This document shows positions 1 through 9,900 of a DNA stretch of 32,845 nt, in pieces; within the stretch, counting starts at the first letter, position 1, and every line of letters starts with the position of its first letter. Origin of the DNA: Reticulitermes lucifugus (lineage: Eukaryota; Arthropoda; Insecta; Blattodea; Rhinotermitidae); contig JAKCWW010002924.1 of assembly GCA_026260175.1 (NCBI GenBank), positions 2,501 through 35,345 on the forward strand, read 5' to 3'. The notes under the pieces are model-generated. The model was not told the origin of the DNA and ran no database searches. It was given only the letters and a program-made list of their open reading frames with translations. The position numbers were made by a program, and so were the translations under genes.

Positions 1-564
1 CCGTTATTACAGACCACAGTCCTATACTCCGATCGATACGGGTGGACATCACATCAGATTTGCAGCAATACAGCTGTGTGAACCTCACATGGGCCTATTC
101 ATACCATCTGTCGGATGCACAGTTAAGCAACTGGCTAAATTGAAACAGTCTGTCCCATCTAGTGCAGACGATTATAACTATCTCACCACAACACTTTGCG
201 ACATTGTTTTGCGACATCCCTGGCAAATGGAAGGCAAAGCTTATCGAAAGAGAAGATTGTATACTCCGCTGAATTTCCAATTTCTCCTCATTATTAATAT
301 CCATGGGAGTAAGTAATTAGACAGTATTGAAGAGAAATACTTTATGCAATATTGACCCATGTATAGACGTTGTAAGGTTCTACACAATTATGTTGGAAGT
401 AAACCACTGTGAGCAGAAATGACACCTACTCTGTCATCTTTACCTTTCTTCATATCTTTGACACAACGAGTAACAAGTTGTCCAGCTGATCGGTATGACA
501 AAATGGTAGGCTTGTTTCGGTTGGGAGTTGGATTAAATTGTCATCGAAAATCCAACTCGGAGAA
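1..564 (+). other. Upstream flank and probable 5' UTR of the RFX7-like gene
   Basis: A frame on the + strand is open from base 2 to the stop at 314-316 (104 codons, cut by the window start), but its product resembles nothing I know. A strong splice-donor match (GGGA|GTAAGT) sits at 305-314, so an upstream 5' UTR exon could end at 308. Nearer the gene, the frame of exon 1 is open only from 499 (in-frame TGA at 496-498), and a short upstream open frame (ATG at 503) overlaps the start region. No TATA box or other core promoter element was identified. Whether transcription starts here or further left cannot be told from the window. Confidence 0.3.
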
Positions 565-908
565 ATGGAAGGGGCAGGACCACAAGAAAGGGTTGCGGTG
601 AGATGTACTGCGCCAGATATGATCAAGTCCGAGTTGTCTAGTGATTCGGTGAAGAAGGGGCATTCGGATAGTATCAGGCACAGTTGTAACAGTACACCAC
701 TAATGGAGCTTCGCGGAAGCAGTGACAATGATCAGGGTGACAGAACTAACGAAAGACTGGCCGCCACCAGCGATGGCACGCTTAATCCGTTCAATGGGAT
801 CGAAAACAAACGGTGCAAGAATCCGAATTATTCTTTAGACAAGCATAGCACCAATGGCCTTGACAGCAAAACCAGCAAGATCAAACAGATTGTTGAAGAT
901 GCTATCAG
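565..908 (+). CDS. RFX7: RFX7-like exon 1 (residues 1-114 plus part of 115)
   Basis: The exon runs from the ATG in context agaaATGg to a donor atcag|gtagtt and ends two bases into codon 115. Residues 1 to about 100 are rich in Ser, Asn, Asp and Lys with no clear fold. The last dozen residues (KTSKIKQIVEDAI) begin the amphipathic segment that precedes the LYLxLP signature in RFX5 and RFX7. If intron 1 is not removed, translation stops at TAG 910-912, almost at the splice site. An upstream non-coding exon is possible. Confidence 0.8.
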
Positions 909-3900
909 GTAGTTATCCAAATTGGAGATGCAACACGTTAATGTAGGCAGTGTGAATGTCTGTTGATGTATTCGGTGCATTGGTAATTACTGCCGGTTAG
1001 TGAGGATTCTAGAAATGTATATGTTATTTTCAGTCCTGTTTCAAAGCAAGCTGTGATGAGAATTCTGGACCAAGTTAATGAGTTGTCAACAGCTGAGAAG
1101 TTGCTGCTGTACCTTAAGTTACCAACAGGGAGGAGTGGTAAAGTAGACCCACTGCGGCAGTAAGTATGTTTTGTGAGAGTGCTGAATATGAAACACTAGT
1201 TTCAAAGGGCAGCACTTGACATGTAGTGAGTTTTCAGTAAATTTTTTTTTTTACTTGGCATAGGTTATCCCGTGGGCCGGGATAGCATAGTTGGTATAGC
1301 GACTGGCTACGAGGTGGACGGTCCGGGGATCGAATCCTGGTGGGGGCAAGATTTTCTGCACCTGTCCAGACCAGCCCTGGGGCCTACCCAGCCTCTTGTA
1401 CAATGGGTACCGGGTCATTCCCGGTGGTAAGGTGGCCGGGGCGTGGCGTTAACCACCCACCCCCATCTATCGCCAGGGTTAAAGAAAGAGTAGAGCTATA
1501 CCTCTACTCCCCCCCTGGGCCTTCATGGCCTGTTCTAGGGTGAACTTTACCTTTACCTTTATTTTATCCTACATATACAACAGCATATTTCCAGCAGATG
1601 ATTTTAAGTGTACAGACTGAAATGTATTTGATCCTAGCTATCAATTTAGAATAGTGGTTAATAATGTAAGAATTCTGGATGAGAGCAAAACACAGTGTTA
1701 GGCATTAAGAAAGCATGGTTGTGTTTGGTGCAGTATTGCAGAACTTCCTGATGTGCTAGATATGTTTGTGTTGTGATGGCAGTACCTTTTTACAGACCAT
1801 TGAATCCCCTTGGGAGTCGGTTTGAGATACACCAGACGATCACATGGATCAAGACACACTTGGAGGAGGACCCAGATGTCTCACTTCCGAAGCAGGATGT
1901 TTACGATGAATATATGTGAGTTATGTAGACTTCTTGGTATTGTAGAAGAAGCCATTAGTATAGTGGTATCGAAACTGCTTCTTGAAATATAAACCCCTGT
2001 GTGATGTTGGCTGCATAAGAAGTTTACCTCTTGCTGATAATCAAAATTCTACTTTTTGTTAGAGGCATCAGTATGTTTCATTGCTTGTGAATTTTTAGTT
2101 TGAACACATATGTACACATTCAGGATTATATGTTTCAAATAGGTTTGGTTTACTGTATGTTTGGTAAGATGTTAATGTGTTTAGAGTACCAGTGTAAACT
2201 ATCTATATTACCAAATTACATAAAAAACATAAAAAATCAAGAGTTTTGAATAAAATGGCCTGGACATGTAGTGCTGTGATAAGTCACCTCCAGGAGGTTT
2301 CTTTTGGACCAATGCTGCTACCAGAGGTTCACATCCATTTCTACACAATGTTCACAGATTATCATGTTACTAGTAAAGCCTGAGGTAACTCCACAACAAC
2401 TAGAACACTGTTTGTGCTCAAATTGTACTTTATATTTAAAATCATAGTAATGGAACAATGTGTATTGTAAAGCTGACATTAGAGAGTTAAAATTCATACA
2501 CTTTCCTACCAAAATACATTTTCTTTTATGTTGTGTGAGGTTTTTGTATTGTTTTTGTACTGTGATGATGTGTGTACTTTATATTGGTGAATAGTGTTAC
2601 AATAATGTGGAGTCTAATCTGAAGAAACAGTATTTTGGTTAATTTTGCGCTATGAAGGATCAGAGAGGATAGTGCTAAGTGCTTCATTGACACTGTGATG
2701 GGCCACACAATGGCCGAGGTGGTTAGTTTCACCCTTTTACGACAGAGGCCTGGGTTTATCCCAGGCCAATCCATGTGGGATTTTTGGTGGATGATGTGGC
2801 ACTGGGACAGGTTTTTCCCCTGAGTACTTTGGTTTTTCCCTATCAGTATCCTGTTGGTGCTCCATGCTCCTTCATTCATCTATCACCAGTGTTACATAAT
2901 TTGAGCAATTGACAGCATAATTAACATACTTAAAAAACTGTGATTTGCAGTGCGTACTGTAACAACAATGCAATGAAGCCCCTATCCACAGCTGATTTTG
3001 GGAAGGTGATGAAACAGGTGTTCCCATGTGTCAGGCCTCGCCGCCTTGGTACAAGGGGCAACTCACGTTACTGTTATGCTGGCATGCGCAAGAGAATAAA
3101 GCTAGAGGCACCACTTTTGCCAGACCTTGGTGAGGAGACCAAGGTGGGTGGACGTCAGTGTATAAATGTTTTTGTGTCAGTGTTTAGGATTCTCTGGCTG
3201 TATCCATGAAATCAGTTGTATGGTAATGTGAAAATATTTAAGTACTTAATTAACTGTGTACAACAGTAACAAATAGAAATGAGAGATTTAAGGTTATTAC
3301 AGTGGTGTTGATGAAATTCAGGTCTCTGAGATGTTACACCATGTTGACTGGTAAATACCAACATTGTGGAGGAGCATACTACCTCCACCTTCACGGTCAA
3401 GCAGTCTTGTTGGAGTGTTCGAACCTGAAGATGGAGGCACTATACTTCTCTGAAATTTCAGTAACTGTTTACCAGCTGACATGGTGTAACATCCTTGAAG
3501 CTTTGAATTTTCAAATAGAAATGAGTTTTGTGATAAATTGGGGTTTACTCTCATGATGCAGTAGGTTGCATTAAAATATGTGATCTGTATGTTACACAGT
3601 GTTTTGCTAGACTAACCAACTAACTGACCAACTTCATGGAGGAAAGTTTCTCTAGGGAAGCTGATAGTAACTCAGTGATGCAGCTACTATGCCATGTATG
3701 GAATCTGAAGGTTCATTACCATGTTCACAAGAGACTGCCACTGGTCACCATTTTGCTGCATTCTGTATTCACTAATGAACTATAATTTTAGCAGACTTCC
3801 TGTTGTATGAAATTTAATTTTGAATTGGTGATGAGGTGATTGATTAACTAATCAGCTGAATTGTTTTTATTAATTTCACTGGGAACTTTAGTGTGATTGG

Positions 3901-6900
3901 TTATTGTTTCCTGCCATTCTCATGGCCCTTATATTTGTTTCTATGAAAATTGTGATTTTGACACACAGTCCTATAATCACACATTCATTTACTATGCACT
4001 GACTTCTAGACAAAATATAAATTGTGAATCTGATGTTGCAGCTGAACAGTGGTTCCCATTCTGAGAATGAACTGTTGTCAGCAGCTTCTTGCCTCATCTG
4101 TGAGTGGGCACAGAAACTGCTGGGTGTGACATTCAAGAGTCTGCATGATCTGGCCTGCCACTTGGTGGAGAATCTGTGTGTAGACTCTCGTTCTGTTGCT
4201 GCTTTCACCATCCTGTCAGCAAGTTCAGGAAACAAGGGTGTACCGAGCCTCACCCAGTCAAAGCTGTGTGGAGGGAAAGGTTTGCTTTGTTCATAGCAAT
4301 GAGTAAAGAACTCATTTAATACTACATTTATTGTGAGTAGTCTGTGCCAAGTGCCAGTGGATTGTAAGACATATTGTTATCAGAAAAATAAAAACACAGT
4401 CAGTTTGCTTTGTTTGGTGCTCATGGTTCTGTATGTATTTAATATAAGGAAGTCCATTAAATAAATATAGTATTACTTGTAACTTTAAATCAAAGACCAT
4501 TTAAGTGAACAGAAACTTTGGGTATAATATTCTGATAGATTTATGTCTCCTAACAGGGGACCTGCTGGTCATAGATCTTGGGTTCGACTGGATCCAGTGT
4601 GGATTTTTGTGTATGCCATACCCTTATCTCACTTTTTACGTAGGTTTAACTGTGAAGTGCAGGTCCCCGCTGCCATTCATCATTCTCATTATTATTCGGT
4701 CACACTGTAGTGGAGTCAGTCATAGAAGTGAAACTGTTCACAGTTGATGAGAAGGGCAGAGAGCAGGAAGGTTGAATAGGCCAAGACTAGTCACTGGTCA
4801 CAACAGATATGCATTTTCAAGTCATGTATAACATTTAAGCCTGGTTTTTGGGTGTCCTTTCTTCCTGCATAGGATATGATGTAACATTTGTGTTTTGCCA
4901 TTTTAAAAATAAAACATGTATTTGGGTCTTATTCAGTCTTTTTTTTTTGTGGTTTATTTAGTAACGCTCTCAGGATCTAAACTATATAGGGTCAGCAATA
5001 GATGAATGGATATGAATATGGAGCATTGGTGGAATAATAATTGGCAGGGGAAAGCTGAAGTGCTCAAAATGCCACTTTGTCTGCCACAAATCCCACATGG
5101 GCTGCCCTGGGATTGAACCCTGGCCTAAATGATGAGACTTTGACAACAAACTTCCTGAGCTATGGCAGTGTTGCTCCATCTCAAAATTCTCAATTTTTTA
5201 GGACTGTTCTAGCCAAAACAGGTACTGTTCTTTCCCCCTACTGTATTCTATTCCAGAGCCTAAAATGTTGAACCAGATGGCTTAGCTTGTTTTTGATGGA
5301 TGATGATCATCATAATCATCTTAATCACTACCACCACTGCAACAACCACCACCACCACAATCACCATCACCTTCAACATAATTACCGTCATAAGTTTATG
5401 CTGTTTCTGATGATTTGTTTTTGTTATGCATCATACATGAGATGTGGAACAAAATGAATAAATGAGGTGTTGGTTGTTTCATGTTTTCATAGGTCAGTGG
5501 ATTGGAAAGGACCGTAGGAGAGATCATTTTGAGTAGGCCTTAGTACTGTTGATTTGCTGCGTAGTTCAGAGCAGTAGGATACCTCCCATAATTAAGTTAC
5601 TTCTTTTTATATGAAAGAAAATGTTATAGACACATGCTTATATCTTTAGAAAAATGTAAAACAGAAACACATTTAGTAATAATTTGAAGAGGTTTGCTTA
5701 ATCCTGGGAAGTAAACCTGAGGATTCTTACTATGTTTTGTCCATATACGAATCTAGCTCATGGTAGGACTTATAAATTGAAGTAATTGAGGTTGTGAGTG
5801 TGCCGACTGGAAGTGATGGAAAACAGACATGAGCATCTGAGGTCAGCAGGATTTGAACCCATGATTATAACGTTAGTTGGCCAAACACTGTGTGGCTACC
5901 AGAGATTTGTTGTTCACTCAAGTCCATAATACCATTCAATTCTGACACAGTTGGTTTTATATTATATGCATAATCATTGTTGTCATCCTCCTCTTCTTCC
6001 TTCCCATCCTCTTGCTCCTTCTTCTTGAGGTACTATGTAAATGTAATATAAATAAGGCATCATGCAAGTGAAGTTCCATTATTTTTTTGCAGCATGATGA
6101 CGATATATAAAATACATACTGAGGCTTTGTGCAGTCTAATAAGCTGTCCTCAACAACCGTAGAAACATAACTTCTTATTTCATTGTCTTATTGACAGCAG
6201 TGAGTGGGACTTTCTCTTTGGGCGTACAAGTGGTGCCACCAGATGGTACAGCAAGTAAGCATCGTGAAACACAGTTGCAGCTCCAGCGCAAGCTTCAGGA
6301 ACGTGAAGTTATTCGGGAACAGAAACGCAAACTGCAGGTGAGAATTCTGTTTACATTGATGTAAATAGGAAAGTTTTTTGTTTCTTTTGGCTATTTATAA
6401 TCTTCATCTCATAAATTAAGAAAATACCCCATTAAGGTAGATTATTTTATGTCTTTAGTGGTACTATACAATATTCATAAGGCAAAAAGGGGTAGTAATA
6501 GATTTGTTGTCTTCGGTTTGTAGGTGAAGGTTCTAGCTAAACATGTTGTATGGTGGACTGAATAGCCAATGTTTTGAGGAAATTAGCCTGTCTGCACAGT
6601 AAAGTACAGTACACATTGCATTTGCCTACATTCTGATACACCTCCCTTTAAGTAGATGGATGCTTCATACATTCTTCATTGCCCCATGTTCTGGTGCTAT
6701 AAATATGGGGACTCGGTGTGCTGTCATTCTCTTTGCTGTAAAGGTGAGACTGCCAGTTTCTCTTGACATGTTGACAAATCAGATGACTACAACATATTTT
6801 CACCACTCAAAACATGGTAATGGCATGGAAGCCTGAAAGTATTGCAGTTGCTATGTGGGTGATAGAGTGACCAGAAAGATGTTCATGATGGAGCTGCATG

Positions 6901-9900
6901 TATTTGATTCTGTGTTTTGTATGGTATTGTGTGAAAGTAAGAGGATATTTAATTCTGTTATAATACAATATTCTTTTTGTGTGTGTGCAGAATTTTAGGT
7001 TTTGGGAATGTGTAGAATAGCAGGTCATGCTGTGATTATTAGCTTATTTTAAGCATTAGGTTTCCTCAGACAGTCATCATTCACAGCATGAATCTATCAG
7101 TGAAAATAACAAAATCTATATTGTGGATGTTTTCCTTTGTGGTAGTGTGGATGAGAAAGTGTTTGTTACAAACAGTGTACAGTGTAAATTTTTATTTATT
7201 TGTTGTTTATTTAACAATGCTGTCACTGACTGTATAGTATAAAATTATAGGATGATAGTGTACAGTGAATTGGAAAGGATGTGGAAGTGATTGTGGCATA
7301 ATTTACGGTACTGTCCCAGCATTTGCCTGGAGGGTGTGAGGAAATACTTGAGAAACATCAGAATAATCTGTGTCCTCACTGAGATTCAAAATAGGTACCT
7401 CCAAGTACAAGTCTGAAGTGTTACTGCTTCAGTTAACTTGCTCATTGTGTACAATGTGAATTGTAAACTGAAGTGTGAATTATCTAAACATTTAATCAGT
7501 AGTTCTCAGAAGTTACTTTATAAATTATACTTATGGAATAAGTGTGTATACATGATAATTTATGTATAGAGAATAATGTACAAGATTGTATTCATGTTAA
7601 ATAAAATCACTTCCATTATTCTCCTTTCTTTCTCTCTTTCTTTTTGTATTTATAGACAGCGAGTTTAGTTCATCTTATATTCAGGTAAATGTTTGCCAAT
7701 ACTGACTTCTCTCTTTGTCCATTTATGTTCCACTTAACAAAATGAGCTTTGGATATCACAGAGTTCAAATAAATTTCATACTGCTAAGTTTTTGCAATAC
7801 ATAATATTAGCCAGTGATCAGTGTTGCAGCCTCATGGTTGGACAAGTTCCTTAGTAATGTGGTAACATGGTGTAGCTGCATATTTGCTCAAGCACCTGTG
7901 TGCTGGGTGTAGTTGTACCATTGATATGAAAGGAGAAAGGTTATTAATAAAGTTATTAAAGCTGTTAATGTTTCTTTGATGTATTGGTAGAATGGTTTGA
8001 AAATTGCGGTCGTGTTGTGGACTGAAGGGGCATTTTGAAGTGTCAGATTTGTTTACACGATAATTTTTTAGTTTTATTGATCAAGCAAGTATAGTGTTCA
8101 TTTAGTACCACATTGTGTATGAAGTTTCATTGTGGTATAACATAGGTTTTGAATGTCAGGTGAGTCCAACTCTATATGACTGTTAGAATTACTAACAAGG
8201 TTATATTTATATGTGCAAGTATGACATTTACATTGTACCGAATAATGAAAAGTAAAACTTTGATGTTGGTATTATGCCAACAGGAGCAGCAGACAGCAGC
8301 TCAGACCAAGAGGAACCATCTGCCATCAATTTCAGAGAAAGGGAAGGGTAAGCGGGCAAAGCTGAGCCTGAAGGAGACAAGTCATGGTAGTACAAATACA
8401 GCAACTCAGGGAAAGTGCTCAGAAGGTGGGCCAATCTGTGATAAAGGCCAAAGCAAGGTTGGGCAGGGAAGAGGCAGACGAAACTGCAGGACACAGCAAG
8501 GTGGGGGAAAGTTAACACCAGGGACGTTAAATGGAAATACTATGCAGGAAAATGGTATTAATAAGGACAGTGCAGCAAACCACAAAACTGCCTTCAAGCC
8601 CTCATGTTATCGCAATGCCGTAGTAAATACTTCGGAAGCAGAGGGACCATCCATCATGGACTCTTCGAGAGCTGAAGCTGCAAGCTTGAAGCGGTCTCAT
8701 TCTGCAAACTGTGTGGATGAAGCTGTGACATCCACTTCATGTCATCTCAACACCACAAGTACAAACAAACCTCCCACCTCATTCTCTCCAGTACAGGAGC
8801 TGAATCACAGTGTTGCCAAGAGACGTTCCACTCAGTCAGTGAGTGAGGGTGGGAAGCAGCTAGTAAATCCAATTGCCAAACTAGAGAGCAGCCCAACCAG
8901 CAAGCTACCAATACCACGACTCAACAACCCCAACAAACCAGCCATCAAACAGCTGACCAATGTGATCATCTTCCCTCCAATTCTACAACAAAAATCGCCG
9001 AAGAGAAAGTACAAACCTATTCAGCCAAAGCCTGAAGATATAGGAGATAAGAAGGGAGATGGAGGGGATAGAGAAGAAGGAAGTACTAAGCAGACAGAGA
9101 AACCTACTGCAGGTGATGTACTGCAGGCTGGTGGTACAAAGAAGGAACTGAGTTCTGTTAGTATTGGCTGTCTGGAAAAAGATGCTTTGGATGACTACCT
9201 GCATGGTGGAAACAACTCACAGGAACAAGAGGAGGAACTGATGAGGTACTTCCAGCATCAGAATAGTTCATTGATTAATGAGGAACCAGAGGATGGAACA
9301 CAAAGAGAGGCTCCAATGACTTGCCCTTCCACAACAGAGAGCAGTAAATCAGACAAACTGTCCCAGCTACGGCTGCTGTTAGAAAAGAATCTGAACCAGG
9401 CTCCAGGTGTGGTCAGAGATGGTCTGTTTAATCCCACTGGTGGAAGAAGTGCTCCATTGAGTTCAGCTGAAACCCCATCCTCCTCTCTCTCAGTTGAGGA
9501 TCTCATAGATCCCACTCCTGGAAATGGAGATGTATTCTTGCCAAATTCAACAGCTGGAAACCTCACAGCCACTGCTGGCCCTGCTTCAGCTAGTCTGTCT
9601 CTTTTATCACAGAGATGCCAGAATCGTACTGCAGGAAAACCAGCACTGATTCTCCCATCATTGCTGACCAGTGGTGGTACCCACACCAGCCTTGGTTCCC
9701 GTCGTCGAGTGAGTTTTGAGACATCGGTGGTGGAACACTATCAGGATGGAGTGCACCACACCACGACATCAGTTCCACCAAGTCCAAACACAAGGCGACG
9801 AATATTCAGTTTCACTCCTATATCCCCAGGCCCTCACTCACCTTTGGGTGCACATCGAGCATCTTCAAAGCCATCCAGTGCCAATGCAAGCCCATTTGTA

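Larger units (their letters stand above)
3144..4041 (+). other. Intron 4, containing a palindromic insertion
   Basis: A GT-AG intron of 898 bases with gtgggt donor and gatgttgcag acceptor. Bases 3270-3525 are a palindromic mobile element with its flanking direct repeats. Nothing else is recognisable. Confidence 0.8.
4280..6200 (+). other. Intron 5, with SINE fragments and a triplet-rich tract
   Basis: A GT-AG intron of 1921 bases ending in the tandem acceptor cagcag. It holds a minus-strand SINE (about 4938-5185), a low-complexity tract (about 5296-5395) and a minus-strand tRNA-like fragment (about 5845-5905). A B-box-like stretch, cttgggttcgactgg (4576-4590), lacks a convincing A box and is not called. 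Confidence 0.75.

Noticed and set aside
538..564. Start of the RFX7-like protein at 538
   Set aside because: The codon there is TTG; the first in-frame ATG, with good context, is at 565.
1340..1543. Open frame of 67 codons inside intron 2
   Set aside because: It lies wholly within the SINE body; Pro/Gly-rich translation comes from its GC-rich sequence.
2250..2275. LINE tail motif (ATGGCCTGGACATGT, like W-A-G-H-V)
   Set aside because: Only five codons fit and no flanking motif supports it.
2526..2879. Minus-strand open frame of 117 codons
   Set aside because: It overlaps the SINE at about 2698-2885 and intron sequence; no motif or splice context.
3302..3556. Open frames on both strands in intron 4
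   Set aside because: They mirror one another because the sequence is a palindrome; explained by the inserted element.
4535..4700. Another SINE with box B at gggttcgactgg
   Set aside because: No acceptable box A at the right distance and no body shared with other copies.
5296..5395. CRISPR-like or coding triplet array
   Set aside because: Degenerate three-base units without spacers, in an intron; a microsatellite.
8176..8283. Extension of the exon 7 frame upstream with an ATG-like start
   Set aside because: The coil encoded by exon 6 joins in phase at 8284 and the acceptor is good; the extra 36 codons are hydrophobic and unrelated, so they are intron.
9258..9686. Minus-strand open frame of 142 codons opposite exon 7
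   Set aside because: Shadow of the coding exon on the other strand; no independent evidence.
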